In this document: piece by piece, positions 44,133 to 52,260 of the stretch | Position numbering within the stretch: the first letter of the stretch is position 1 | Layout: every line of letters starts with the position of its first letter | Assembly (NCBI RefSeq): GCF_029894425.1 | Contig: NZ_JARXYJ010000001.1 | Span: forward strand, 4,898,001 to 4,962,000 | Direction: 5' to 3' | From: Streptomyces sp. SAI-127 | GTDB lineage: Bacteria > Actinomycetota > Actinomycetes > Streptomycetales > Streptomycetaceae | DNA: 64,000 nucleotides | The notes under the pieces: model-generated | What the model saw: only the letters and a program-made list of their open reading frames with translations | Told to the model about the DNA's origin: nothing | The model's database searches: none | Position numbers and translations under genes: made by a program

Positions 44133-44411
44133 TCAGCTGCCTCCCCCGCATCCGCCCCCGCCGCCGCAGGACGACCCGCCACCACAGGACGACCCACCGC
44201 CGCAGGAGTGCCCACCGTGGTGGCCGCCGCCACCGGAGTCCGATCCGCCCCCGTCTCCCCCGGCCCACCAGCTGCTGCCGGCCGCGCCGGCGCCGCCGCT
44301 GTGGGCCCGCATACGCCGACGCGTCGAGCCGTTCCGGAACACCGTGGCCACCACGCCCACGAGGCACAGGACCAGGACCAGGAACACCGCCAGGATGATG
44401 CCGATGACCAT
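44133..44411 (-). CDS. single-pass membrane protein with Gly/Cys/His-rich tail
   Basis: Protein of 92 residues. One N-terminal membrane helix (MVIGIILAVFLVLVLCLVGVVATVF) is followed by a basic stop-transfer segment (RNGSTRRRMR). The tail is very Gly/Ser-rich: a GGGGHHGGHSC cluster and then repeated SSCGGG units, giving four cysteines and three histidines spaced by Gly runs. That pattern suggests metal binding or disulfide linkage, but this is inference. The ATG has a near-perfect AAGGAGGGTGA ribosome site, which strongly supports expression. Function unknown. Confidence 0.75.
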   Translation of the reverse strand: MVIGIILAVFLVLVLCLVGVVATVFRNGSTRRRMRAHSGGAGAAGSSWWAGGDGGGSDSGGGGHHGGHSCGGGSSCGGGSSCGGGGGCGGGS

Positions 44412-44543
44412 GGCTCACCCTCCTTCCGTTACCCCCCGAAGCGACCCCCCGTGGGCGCCTCGCCGGTTGCGTGAGCTGGAGATGCCCCTCTGCCTCACGG
44501 GCCAAAGCAGAGTTGAGGAACTTCAGAGGCTTCTCTCAGGCCA

Positions 44544-44583
44544 ACGGCCCCTGACCTGCACATAAGGGCAGTTCAGGGGCCGT
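44544..44583. terminator. long hairpin after the gene at 44649
   Basis: ACGGCCCCTGA (44544-44554) and TCAGGGGCCGT (44573-44583) pair perfectly over 11 bp, and an inner CTGC/GCAG extends the stem. It lies about 65 bp beyond the stop of the leftward membrane gene and upstream of the Gly/Cys-rich gene, so it probably separates the two units. No T-tract. Confidence 0.6.
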
Positions 44584-44593
44584 CCGTGTGTCA

Positions 44594-44629
44594 CTGGGCC
44601 GTCTGGGCCGTCTGGGCCGTCTGGGCCGT
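44594..44629. repeat. four tandem 9-bp repeats
   Basis: CTGGGCCGT is repeated four times exactly, just downstream of the membrane protein gene stop. As the unit is nine bases, every frame stays open across it. On the minus strand one frame reads (TAQ)n, which would extend an alternative reading of the 3' end of that gene. Confidence 0.7.
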
Positions 44630-44648
44630 GATCTTGCCCAACGATTGT

Positions 44649-45284
44649 TCAAACTCCGAGGTGTCCCCCGTCGCCGGAGCCGAGAAGGGAGTTCGTGAGC
44701 CGGCGTTCGACAGCGGAGGGCAGGGACCACAGCTCGGCACGCCGCCTTCGGTCCTCCGAGCCCTGGCGGGCGGCGCGGCGGATACCGGACACGGCCAGGA
44801 CCAGGGCGGCCAGGGACACGGCGAGCCCGGTCCCGAGGAGTGCACCGGCGAGTACGCCGCCGTCCGCCAGGGCGAACGGAAGCGCGACCCCGAGGCAGAG
44901 CGTGCCGAGGCCGCCGAGGACGGAAACCATCCACCACAGTGGCGTGAGCGGGTGCTCGTCGCGCAGGTGGTCGACCAACTGCCGGTCGGTGGGACGCCGC
45001 CGCGGGTGCTCTCCCGCGGCAAGGAACAGCTCGGCCCGCCCACGCAGCGCCCACACCGCGTGCACTCCCACCCATACGACGGGCAGCACGAACAGCGTCA
45101 CCAGCACCGAACCCGCCTGGATCGCCCGCGACACCGACACCCAGCCGGAGGCGTCGGCGACCACGGACGCCACGGCGGCTCCCACGCATACGACACCCGC
45201 CGCGCTCGTGACCACGAGCCACCGCCGGGCCCCACGCACCCGAGCGCTGAGAGGGAACTCGACCGCGTCCAACGTGTTCTCCAA
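44649..45284 (-). CDS. multi-pass membrane protein
   Basis: Hypothetical protein of 211 residues with four membrane segments: WLVVTSAAGVVCVGAAVASVV, SVLVTLFVLPVVWVGVHAVW, LWWMVSVLGGLGTLCLGVALPF and LAGALLGTGLAVSLAALVLAV. A charged loop lies between the second and third (GEHPRRRPTDRQLVDHLRDEHP). The start is a TTG, without a convincing ribosome site, so the N-terminus is uncertain. It is followed by short tandem repeats and a large hairpin. The 235 bp upstream, to the aminotransferase gene, hold nothing I can name. Function unknown. Confidence 0.6.
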   Translation of the reverse strand: MENTLDAVEFPLSARVRGARRWLVVTSAAGVVCVGAAVASVVADASGWVSVSRAIQAGSVLVTLFVLPVVWVGVHAVWALRGRAELFLAAGEHPRRRPTDRQLVDHLRDEHPLTPLWWMVSVLGGLGTLCLGVALPFALADGGVLAGALLGTGLAVSLAALVLAVSGIRRAARQGSEDRRRRAELWSLPSAVERRLTNSLLGSGDGGHLGV

Positions 45285-45519
45285 TCGATGACCGCAGGTA
45301 CTCTACGCAGCGCTCCGACGCGAACAAGGCTCGCTGCGCTCGCTCGTCCAGTGGTCGACGTCGATCTTCGACCGCCGGCTGTCCGCGCCTTCTGTCGGCA
45401 CCGGCCTCCGACGTCGCAGGGCCGCGTCGGGCCGTATGGGGGCCGTCCGAGGGCGGCCGATGCCATCAGACGACGACAGTTGTTGAGGAACTGCGGCGCT
45501 TGGGCGCAGGATGACCGGC

Positions 45520-46713
45520 ATGACCTCCAGCGCGCGCCCCCTGCTCAACCGCCGTCTCGCCGAGTTCGGGACGACGATCTTCGCCGAGATGTCCGCCCTG
45601 GCCCTGCAGACCGGATCGATCAACCTGGGCCAGGGCTTTCCCGACACGGACGGCCCCGAGGAGATCAGGGAGGCGGCCGTACGGGCGCTGCGGGACGGGC
45701 GGGGCAACCAGTACCCGCCGGGCCCGGGCGTCCCGGAGCTGCGCACGGCGGTCGCCACGCACCAGGAGCGCCGCTACGGCCTGGTCTACGACCCCGACAC
45801 CGAGGTCCTGGTCACCGCCGGAGCCACGGAGGCCATCGCCGCCGCACTGCTCGCCCTGGTCGAGCCCGGTGACGAGGTCGTCGCCCTGGAGCCGTACTAC
45901 GACTCCTACGCGGCCTGCATCGCGATGGCGGGCGGGACCAGGGTCCCGGTCACCCTGCGGCCGCACTTCGACGGGGGTGCCGGCTTCCGTCTCGACCTCG
46001 ACGAGCTGCGCGCCGCGGTGACCGACCGGACCCGGCTCCTGCTCATCAACACCCCGCACAACCCCACCGGCACCGTCCTCACCCGCGAGGAGCTGACGGC
46101 GATCGCCGAACTGGCCGTGGAGCGGGATCTGCTGGTGGTCACGGACGAGGTGTACGAGCACCTGGTCTTCGACGAGGCCGAACACCTGCCCCTGGCGACC
46201 TTCCCCGGGATGCGGGAGCGCACGGTCTCCATCGGTTCCGCCGGCAAGACCTTCTCCTTCACCGGCTGGAAGGTCGGCTGGATCACGGCGGCACCCGGCC
46301 TGGTCTCGGCGGTCCGCTCGGCGAAGCAGTTCCTGACCTACGTCTCCTCCGGACCGTTCCAGTACGCGGTCGCCGAGGCGCTCGCCCTCCCGGACAGCTA
46401 CTTCACCGCCTTCCGCGACGACATGCTCGCCAAGCGGGACCTGCTGGCGGGCGGCCTGGCGGAGGCCGGTTTCGGGGTCTTCAAGCCGGCCGGCACCTAC
46501 TTCATCACCACCGACATCCGCCCCCTGGGCGAGAGCGACGGCTTCGCCTTCTGCCGCGCGTTGCCCGAGCGCGCGGGCGTCGTCGCCATCCCGAACGCGG
46601 TCTTCTACGACCACCGGGAGGAGGGGGCGCCGTTCGTGCGGTTCGCGTTCTGCAAGCGCACGGAGGTCCTGGCGGACGCGGCGGATCGGCTCCGCAAGGC
46701 GTTCGCGCATTGA
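45520..46713 (+). CDS. class I/II aminotransferase, kynurenine-aminotransferase-like
   Basis: PLP enzyme of 397 residues. Motifs: INLGQGFPDTDGPEEI, GNQYPPGPGVPELR, VTAGATEAIAAALLALV, LLLINTPHNPTGTVLTREEL, VVTDEVYEHLVF (PLP Asp and Tyr) and the Schiff-base Lys in SIGSAGKTFSFTGWKVGW. The last motif is close to glutamine transaminase K / kynurenine aminotransferase. As kyn genes lie in the window, kynurenine is a possible substrate, but aspartate or methionine-derived keto acids are equally possible. ATG at 45520 with AGGA upstream; one at 45511 is an alternative. Confidence 0.9.
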   Translation: MTSSARPLLNRRLAEFGTTIFAEMSALALQTGSINLGQGFPDTDGPEEIREAAVRALRDGRGNQYPPGPGVPELRTAVATHQERRYGLVYDPDTEVLVTAGATEAIAAALLALVEPGDEVVALEPYYDSYAACIAMAGGTRVPVTLRPHFDGGAGFRLDLDELRAAVTDRTRLLLINTPHNPTGTVLTREELTAIAELAVERDLLVVTDEVYEHLVFDEAEHLPLATFPGMRERTVSIGSAGKTFSFTGWKVGWITAAPGLVSAVRSAKQFLTYVSSGPFQYAVAEALALPDSYFTAFRDDMLAKRDLLAGGLAEAGFGVFKPAGTYFITTDIRPLGESDGFAFCRALPERAGVVAIPNAVFYDHREEGAPFVRFAFCKRTEVLADAADRLRKAFAH

Positions 46714-47145
46714 CGCCCCTGAGGCCGCCCTCTCGTCCGCGACCAGCCCGGAAACGCCTCCCGGTACATGTACGACCGCAGCTCTACGGCGTCCTTCCCG
46801 CTGTACCCGCGGCTGCCCTCGCCGGGCCCGTCAGGCCCCACGGTGGCTTCGAGAAAACCGAAAAGTTACCCACAGGCTGTGGATGGGGCCCGCGGGCGGC
46901 CCGCTCGGCCGGCTCGCCTACGTGCTGTGCGTGCGCCGCTGGGGCTCGCGCCTCGATGTCGGCCGGGCTCCCTGCGCCCCGTACCGCACCCTTCCCGCTG
47001 CTGCCGCCGCTAGCGCGAACGCTGATACGGACGGCCACAGCCCGGCCCGGCACGCCGCCGTGGTGGCCGCGCGCCCTGGCCGGGCTGTCGTTCGCCCACG
47101 GTGCGTACCTGGTCGCGCCGATACGCCCCGGTAGCGGGAGGACGC
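46714..47145. other. 432-bp gap with paired DnaA-box-like sequences
   Basis: Between the aminotransferase and YbjN genes no frame looks like a real protein: candidates are Pro/Arg/Ala-rich in both directions. At 46866-46886 TTACCCACA and TGTGGATGG sit head to head around a CCACAG-G-CTGTGG dyad. Each nine-mer is one or two bases off the general DnaA box TTATCCACA (second on the minus strand). The rest of the gap shows nothing I can name. Confidence 0.4.
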
Positions 47146-47670
47146 CTACTCGTCGTCCTCGGGCTTCTCCGCGTCGTTGACGTCCTCCTCGAGGCCGAGC
47201 TGTTCGACGAGCCACTTGTCGAACTCGATGGCGGCGCGCACCCAGCTGACGGTCGAGGAGACGAAGTGCTCCAGGCTGACGCCGGTGCCGATGAGCATCT
47301 GCGCCTCGCCGATCAGACGGACGGTGCCGTCGTCATGGGTGTGGCTATAGACCTTGGGCCACAGGGTGCGCCGGTTCCAGTCGTCGATGGACTCCAGGAG
47401 CAGCGGCTTCTCGTCGATCTGGTGGGGCCGGTCGTAGAACGTCCGCACCGAGAAGACCTGCTGGTCGCCCTCGCCGCGGAACATGAAATACGTACGGAAC
47501 TGCTCCCACGGCGCCGCGAGGTCACCCTCGTCGTCGACGACATACTTCAGCTCCATCTGGTCGAGGAGCTGCTTCACAAGATCCTGATCCGGGACGACGG
47601 GGCCCGCCGGTCCTTGCTGCGGCTCGGGCTGGCCCCCGAAGTTCGGAATCGAGGACGGGTCGATGGTCAC
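47146..47670 (-). CDS. YbjN domain protein
   Basis: Protein of 174 residues of the YbjN family, a fold related to type III secretion chaperones. Seen: LVKQLLDQMELKYVVDDEGDLAAPW, FRTYFMFRGEGDQQVFSVRTFYDRP, LLLESIDDWNRRTLWPKVYSH and an acidic C-terminus. The GTG at 47670 gives the expected N-terminus (M)TIDPSSIPNFGG with GAAGGG upstream; the longer frame is not used. It diverges from the membrane protein gene at 47811. YbjN proteins have been tied to stress and motility regulation elsewhere; the role here is unknown. Confidence 0.85.
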   Translation of the reverse strand: MTIDPSSIPNFGGQPEPQQGPAGPVVPDQDLVKQLLDQMELKYVVDDEGDLAAPWEQFRTYFMFRGEGDQQVFSVRTFYDRPHQIDEKPLLLESIDDWNRRTLWPKVYSHTHDDGTVRLIGEAQMLIGTGVSLEHFVSSTVSWVRAAIEFDKWLVEQLGLEEDVNDAEKPEDDE

Positions 47671-47810
47671 CGTGAATTTCCCTTCGTACGGATTACGCCA
47701 TCCTCCCCCATCCGGGGAGGGGGGTGGCAAGCCCAGACGGAACCGGTCCCCCCAGGGCTGACATGATCCGGTCAGCCACAGAAAACAGAGGTCGAAGAAA
47801 CGGGGAACAC

Positions 47811-48302
47811 ATGGCACAGGCGCAGACCGAGACGGTGACGGAAGAGGTCCGGCCGGGCAGGACCAGATGGGGCGTGTTCACGGCGATCCTGGCCGTGCCG
47901 GCACTGGTGGTGGCGGGCCTGATCGCGCTGCTCGTCGCCTGGCTGTTCACGGACGACTCGGTCGACGCGGGCGTCCGGAAGGTCTCGTGCGCCGAGGCGT
48001 TCGCCTACGGCGGGGCGAAGCCGCCGACCGGGGCGCGCGACCTCACGTGTGTGCTGGAGGCCGCGCAGGACCCCCGGTACGAGGCCCGCTTCCGGCTGCG
48101 GCGCGACGAGGTGAGCGCCTGGGTGGCGGCCAGCTACCCGGACGGTCCGGGACTGCGGAACGTGCAGTGCGGCGGCGGCGCCGACATCGAGGCGTGCATG
48201 AACCGGGGTCCGGTCGCCGGGCAGAGCTCCTCCGTACAGGTGGAGGTCACCTACGACGGGTCGAACTGGTCCGAGGTGCGGTTCGTGGCGTTCACGCTGT
48301 GA
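47811..48302 (+). CDS. single-pass membrane or secreted protein
   Basis: Hypothetical protein of 163 residues. After a short polar stretch one membrane helix (VFTAILAVPALVVAGLIALLVAWLF, about residues 21-45) anchors an extracytoplasmic domain of about 115 residues. That domain has four cysteines (VSCAEAF, LTCVLEA, VQCGGG, EACMNRG), possibly as two disulfides, and ends in beta strands. ATG at 47811 after GGGGAA. It converges with clpB across a strong hairpin. No family recognised. Confidence 0.68.
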   Translation: MAQAQTETVTEEVRPGRTRWGVFTAILAVPALVVAGLIALLVAWLFTDDSVDAGVRKVSCAEAFAYGGAKPPTGARDLTCVLEAAQDPRYEARFRLRRDEVSAWVAASYPDGPGLRNVQCGGGADIEACMNRGPVAGQSSSVQVEVTYDGSNWSEVRFVAFTL

Positions 48303-48330
48303 CGAGGGGGCGCCGCCGCCCCCTCGTCAC
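48299..48330. terminator. bidirectional terminator hairpin
   Basis: GTGACGAGGGGGCG (48299-48312) and CGCCCCCTCGTCAC (48317-48330) form a perfect 14-bp stem with a 4-base loop. It starts within the stop codon of the rightward gene and ends 9 bp before the clpB stop, so it can serve both convergent genes. Confidence 0.8.
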
Positions 48331-48338
48331 CATGACGC

Positions 48339-50936
48339 TCAGAGCGTCTTGCCGGTCGCCGGTCCCACGATCAGGCCGTCGCCGAAGGCGTCCACCCGGA
48401 CCGTGTCGCCGTCCTTGACCTCGCCGGACAGGATCTCCTTGGCGAGGCGGTCGCCGATGGCGGTCTGGACCAGGCGGCGCAGCGGGCGGGCCCCGTAGGC
48501 CGGATCCATGCCCTCGACGGCGAGCCAGTCCAGGGCCGCGTCGGTGACCTCCAGGGTGAGCCGGCGCTCGGCGAGACGCTTGGCGAGCCGGTCGATCTGG
48601 AGACGCGCGATCCGGCCCAGCTCGTCCTTGGTGAGGGCCGAGAAGACGACCAGGTCGTCGAGCCGGTTGAGGAACTCCGGCTTGAAGGAGGCCCGGACCA
48701 CCTCCAGGACCTGTTCCTTCTTCTCCGTCTCGCTGGTGATGGGGTCGACCAGGAACTGGCTGCCGAGGTTGGACGTCAGCACCAGGATGGCGTTGCGGAA
48801 GTCGACCGTACGGCCCTGACCGTCAGTCAGGCGCCCGTCGTCCAGCACCTGGAGCAGGATGTCGAAGACCTCCGGGTGCGCCTTCTCCACCTCGTCGAGG
48901 AGCACGACGCTGTACGGCCGCCTGCGCACCGCCTCGGTCAGCTGACCGCCCTCCTCGTAGCCGACGTAGCCGGGGGGCGCGCCGACGAGCCGGGAGACGG
49001 TGTGCTTCTCGCCGTACTCGCTCATGTCGATGCGGACCATCGCCCGCTCGTCGTCGAAGAGGAAGTCGGCGAGCGCCTTGGCGAGTTCGGTCTTGCCGAC
49101 GCCGGTGGGGCCGAGGAAGAGGAAGGAGCCGGTCGGCCGGTCGGGGTCGGAGATACCGGCCCGGGTGCGCCGTACGGCGTCGGAGACGGCCCGCACGGCC
49201 TCGCTCTGGCCGATGAGCCGCTTGCCCAGCTCCTCCTCCATGCGCAGCAGCTTCTGCGTCTCGCCCTCCAGCAGGCGGCCCGCCGGGATGCCGGTCCAGG
49301 CGGCGACGGTGTCGGCGATGTCGTCGGAGCCGACCTCCTCCTTGACCATGGTGTCCTTGGAGACTTCCTCCTCGGCCTCGGAGGCGGCCTCCAAGTCCCG
49401 TTCCAGGGTGGGGATCTCGCCGTAGAGCAGCTTGCTGGCGGTGTCGAAGTCGCCGTCGCGCTGGGCGCGTTCGGCCTGGCCGCGCAACTCGTCCAGCTTT
49501 TCCTTCAGTTCACCGACCCGGTTGAGGGACTGCTTCTCCTTCTCCCAGCGGGCGGTCAGGCCCCGCAGCTCCTCCTCCTTGTCGGCGAGGTCGCGGCGCA
49601 GCCGCTCCAGGCGCTCGCGGGAGGCCGGGTCGGTCTCCTTGACCAGCGCGAGCTCCTCCATCTTCAACCGGTCGACACCGCGCTGGAGTTCGTCGATCTC
49701 CAGGGGCGAGGAGTCGATCTCCATTCGGAGGCGGGAGGCCGCCTCGTCCACGAGGTCGATGGCCTTGTCGGGCAGGAAGCGGGAGGTGATGTACCGGTCG
49801 GAGAGGGCCGCCGCGGCCACCAGCGCGCTGTCGGCGATCTGGACCTTGTGGTGGGCCTCGTAGCGCCCCTTGAGCCCGCGCAGGATGGCGATGGTGTCCT
49901 CGACCGTCGGCTCGGCCACCAGCACCTGCTGGAAGCGCCGCTCCAGGGCGGGGTCCTTCTCGATCCGCTCGCGGTACTCGTCGAGGGTCGTCGCACCCAC
50001 CATCCGCAGCTCACCGCGGGCCAGCATGGGCTTGAGCATGTTGCCGGCGTCCATGGAGGAGTCCCCGCCGGCGCCCGCACCCACGACCGTGTGCAGCTCG
50101 TCGATGAAGGTGATGATCTGCCCGTCGGAGTCCTTGATCTCGGCGAGGACGGTCTTCAGCCGCTCCTCGAACTCACCGCGGTACTTGGCGCCGGCGACCA
50201 TGGCGCTCAGGTCGAGCGACACCAGCCGCTTGTCCTTGAGCGACTCGGGCACGTCCCCCTTGACGATCCGCTGGGCGAGCCCCTCGACGACGGCGGTCTT
50301 GCCGACGCCGGGCTCACCGATGAGGACGGGATTGTTCTTCGTACGGCGGCTGAGCACCTGCACGACCCGGCGGATCTCCTGGTCGCGGCCGATGACGGGG
50401 TCGAGCTTGCCCTCCCGTGCGGCGGCGGTGAAGTCGGTCCCGAACTTCTCCAGGGCCTTGTACTGCCCCTCGGGGTCGGCGGTGGTCACCCTGCGCCCTC
50501 CTCTGGCCTTCTGGAAGGCGTCGACCAGCTTCTTCGGGGTGGCCCCCTGCTGGGTGAGCACGTCGGCGGCCGGTCCGCCCTTGGCGGCGATGCCGACGAG
50601 CAGGTGTTCGGTGGAGAGGTACTCGTCACCGAGGTCGTTGGCGCGGGCCTGCGCGTCGGCGATGACGGAGAGCAGGTCGCGGTTGGGCTGCGGCGGCGCG
50701 ACGGTGGACCCGGCCACGCTGGGCAGCGAGCCGAGCACCTTCTCGGCCCCGGCCCGCACGGCGGCCTGGTCGGCGTCGACGGCGGCGAGCAGATCGACGA
50801 TGTTCTCGTTGTCCTGCCCCTGGAGCAGAGCGAGGAGCAGGTGGGCGGGGGTGAGGTCCGGGTGTCCCTCGGTCACGGCCCGGTTGCTGGCCGCGTTGAT
50901 CGCGTCCCGGCTCCGGTTGGTCAGCTCGGCATCCAC
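48339..50936 (-). CDS. clpB: ATP-dependent disaggregase ClpB
   Basis: Hsp100 chaperone of 865 residues that rescues aggregated proteins with DnaK. N-terminal Clp repeats ([28 protein letters not shown]) come first. AAA-1 has Walker [10 protein letters not shown] and the [12 protein letters not shown]alker B region. A coiled M-domain follows (about residues 400-525, [18 protein letters not shown]). AAA-2 has GPTGVGKTE and [17 protein letters not shown] at 50936 has GAGGAGGAG upstream; the longer frame to 51026 runs through its own promoter. The HAIR element at 51007-51027 places it under HspR, encoded at 63033. Confidence 0.97.
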   Translation of the reverse strand: MDAELTNRSRDAINAASNRAVTEGHPDLTPAHLLLALLQGQDNENIVDLLAAVDADQAAVRAGAEKVLGSLPSVAGSTVAPPQPNRDLLSVIADAQARANDLGDEYLSTEHLLVGIAAKGGPAADVLTQQGATPKKLVDAFQKARGGRRVTTADPEGQYKALEKFGTDFTAAAREGKLDPVIGRDQEIRRVVQVLSRRTKNNPVLIGEPGVGKTAVVEGLAQRIVKGDVPESLKDKRLVSLDLSAMVAGAKYRGEFEERLKTVLAEIKDSDGQIITFIDELHTVVGAGAGGDSSMDAGNMLKPMLARGELRMVGATTLDEYRERIEKDPALERRFQQVLVAEPTVEDTIAILRGLKGRYEAHHKVQIADSALVAAAALSDRYITSRFLPDKAIDLVDEAASRLRMEIDSSPLEIDELQRGVDRLKMEELALVKETDPASRERLERLRRDLADKEEELRGLTARWEKEKQSLNRVGELKEKLDELRGQAERAQRDGDFDTASKLLYGEIPTLERDLEAASEAEEEVSKDTMVKEEVGSDDIADTVAAWTGIPAGRLLEGETQKLLRMEEELGKRLIGQSEAVRAVSDAVRRTRAGISDPDRPTGSFLFLGPTGVGKTELAKALADFLFDDERAMVRIDMSEYGEKHTVSRLVGAPPGYVGYEEGGQLTEAVRRRPYSVVLLDEVEKAHPEVFDILLQVLDDGRLTDGQGRTVDFRNAILVLTSNLGSQFLVDPITSETEKKEQVLEVVRASFKPEFLNRLDDLVVFSALTKDELGRIARLQIDRLAKRLAERRLTLEVTDAALDWLAVEGMDPAYGARPLRRLVQTAIGDRLAKEILSGEVKDGDTVRVDAFGDGLIVGPATGKTL

Positions 50937-50983
50937 GTGTCCGTACTCCTCCTCGGTGTCAGCTCCTGTACCGACTCCTGTTA

Positions 50984-50996
50984 CTGACTCAGTCAG
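50984..50996. promoter_or_regulatory. second palindrome in the clpB leader
   Basis: CTGACT-C-AGTCAG lies between the clpB -10 hexamer and its start codon, near the expected transcription start. It could bind another regulator or be part of a leader structure. Identity unknown. Confidence 0.4.
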
Positions 50997-50998
50997 CG

Positions 50999-51027
50999 TA
51001 CATAAAGTTGAGTCTATTCCACTCAAG
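50999..51027 (-). promoter_or_regulatory. clpB promoter with HAIR (HspR operator)
   Basis: GTTGAGT (51007-51013), N7, ACTCAAG (51021-51027) matches the HspR-associated inverted repeat CTTGAGT-N7-ACTCAAG at 13 of 14 positions. On the minus strand the HAIR arm supplies a TTGAGT -35 (51026-51021), and TATGTA (51004-50999) is the -10 at 16-bp spacing. HspR bound here would cover the promoter, as known for clpB in Streptomyces. Confidence 0.85.
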
Positions 51028-51064
51028 GCAGTGTGCGGGAGGAATGGGGGACTAGCTTCCCGGC

Positions 51065-51478
51065 ATGACCTCCTACACCCAGGATCCGGGTGCCCCGGAC
51101 CCGTCGTTCCTCAGCTTCTGGCGGGAACGGCATCTGTGCACACTGACGACACCGCGCCCGGACGGGAGCCCGCACGTGGTGCCCGTCGGGGTGACATACG
51201 ACCCGGAGGCCCGTCTTGCTCGGGTGATCGCGAGCCGGACGAGCGCGAAGGTACGGCACGTGCTGGCGGCCGGCGAGGGCGGGGCGGCGGTGGCGGTGTG
51301 CCAGGTGGCGGGGCCGCGGTGGGCGACGCTGGAGGGGCGGGCGCGGGTCCGCACGGAGCCGGAACGGGTCGCGGAGGCGGTGCGGCGATACGCCGAGCGC
51401 TACGAACGGACCCCGGCGCCGAACCCGCTGCGGGTGGTCATCGAGATCTCGCTGACGGGTGCGATGGGACGTTTCTGA
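51065..51478 (+). CDS. pyridoxamine-phosphate-oxidase-like (PPOX, F420-type) protein
   Basis: Split-barrel protein of 137 residues. Seen: [32 protein letters not shown] (cofactor strands), [17 protein letters not shown] and [18 protein letters not shown]. It matches the PPOX-class group whose members use F420 or FMN as redox cofactor. The substrate is unknown. It diverges from clpB with only 38 bp between this start and the HAIR edge, so HspR could affect it as well. Confidence 0.87.
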   Translation: MTSYTQDPGAPDPSFLSFWRERHLCTLTTPRPDGSPHVVPVGVTYDPEARLARVIASRTSAKVRHVLAAGEGGAAVAVCQVAGPRWATLEGRARVRTEPERVAEAVRRYAERYERTPAPNPLRVVIEISLTGAMGRF

Positions 51479-51606
51479 GCCAGGGGCCGACCATCCGATA
51501 CCCGGAAATGTCCCCAAAAACTGCAGCGGCGTCACCGTGTTCAGGTCACGGTGACGCCGCTGCGGGGGGAAGCACCTGCGCGATCTGTTACGACGGGGGA
51601 ATCGCG

Positions 51607-51942
51607 TCAGGCACTGCGGGGGGTGGCTGAGATGGTCCGCGGGGTGGGGGTTTCCGGTTCCACCAGCCGATGGTCTCGTTGGTCCAGATTCACAAAGATC
51701 ATTCCGTACCGAATGGCACACCGAACGGGCTGCGGCGCCCCCCGAGGCCGCCGCAGACACCGGTACGCCCGCACGTCCTCGTCCTCGTCCCGCGTGACGA
51801 CCACCGGTTCGCCGAAGACGGTCACCATCAACGAGTCACCGGGGTGGGGGATCGCGGTGACGAGGTCGATGAAGTGCCAGCCGGAGCGGTAGGCGGTAGC
51901 CATTTCTCTGCGGAAGGAGCGGTCGTCGGGTGGAGTAGTCAT
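51607..51942 (-). CDS. truncated Rieske-like protein lacking iron ligands
   Basis: Protein of 111 residues. The order of segments follows the start of a Rieske domain: [43 protein letters not shown] resembles the opening strands. [15 protein letters not shown] sits where the Cys-x-His ligand pair should be, and the region of the second pair (CPYHGW) is missing. It then rejoins the family pattern at [11 protein letters not shown]. No [2Fe-2S] cluster could be bound, so a non-redox role is likely. ATG at 51942, 1 bp after the small peptide stop, so they are co-translated. Ends in a Thr/Pro-rich tail. Confidence 0.72.
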   Translation of the reverse strand: MTTPPDDRSFRREMATAYRSGWHFIDLVTAIPHPGDSLMVTVFGEPVVVTRDEDEDVRAYRCLRRPRGAPQPVRCAIRYGMIFVNLDQRDHRLVEPETPTPRTISATPRSA

Positions 51943-51943
51943 G

Positions 51944-52147
51944 TCAGTCCCAGACCGTGTCCGCCGGGAATGTCTGCGCCTCGTCACCGACGACCACGGT
52001 CTCTGCGGCCTCGGCGCCACCCACTCCATGAACGTCGCTCTTCGCGCCGGAGAGGCCGGCGAGTGCGCCGAGAGCCAGAACGGCGGAGAAGGCGGCGACA
52101 AGCACCGAGCGAAGCATTCTGTTACGCATAGTCGGCTTCGTCCTCAC
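51944..52147 (-). CDS. small secreted peptide precursor ending PADTVWD
   Basis: Precursor of 67 residues. A basic start (RTKPTMRNRMLR) and a hydrophobic core (SVLVAAFSAVLALGALAGLSG) make a signal peptide. The remaining 30 or so residues are short and acidic, ending GDEAQTFPADTVWD. The GTG at 52147 has AGGGGA seven bases upstream; an ATG at 52129 is an alternative. It is followed at once by the Rieske-like gene and diverges from three LuxR-type regulators. The layout suggests an exported signal or modified peptide; there is no direct evidence. I recall similar PADTVWD peptides beside such regulators in other streptomycetes. Confidence 0.68.
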   Translation of the reverse strand: MRTKPTMRNRMLRSVLVAAFSAVLALGALAGLSGAKSDVHGVGGAEAAETVVVGDEAQTFPADTVWD

Positions 52148-52211
52148 TTGAAGGTCCCCTTTTCCCCCGTCGAGTAAGACGATGGCTCATTCGGGCACGT
52201 CATGGCCACAC

Positions 52212-52239
52212 GAACGGTGCATCATGTTCCTGCATGTTC
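52212..52239. promoter_or_regulatory. phased GTTC repeats in the peptide/regulator divergent region
   Basis: CATGTTC occurs at 52223-52229 and again at 52233-52239, a 10-bp step that puts both copies on one face of the helix. GAAC at 52212 and GTTC at 52226 add an inverted pair. The site lies in the 113 bp between the peptide gene and the first LuxR-type regulator and may be its operator. Confidence 0.4.
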
Positions 52240-52260
52240 AGGACCCTGGGGGGTGGAAAT

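Noticed and set aside
43858..44565. Plus-strand Pro-rich frame of 235 codons
   Set aside because: It is the complement of the Gly/Cys-rich gene and the gap; the minus-strand gene has a far better ribosome site and a membrane helix.
46710..47180. Possible 156-codon gene after the aminotransferase
   Set aside because: Pro/Arg-rich without a ribosome site or any recognisable pattern; three competing frames are equally open.
48876..50987. 703-codon open frame on the plus strand
   Set aside because: It is antisense to clpB over its whole length; Leu/Gly/Val-rich shadow.
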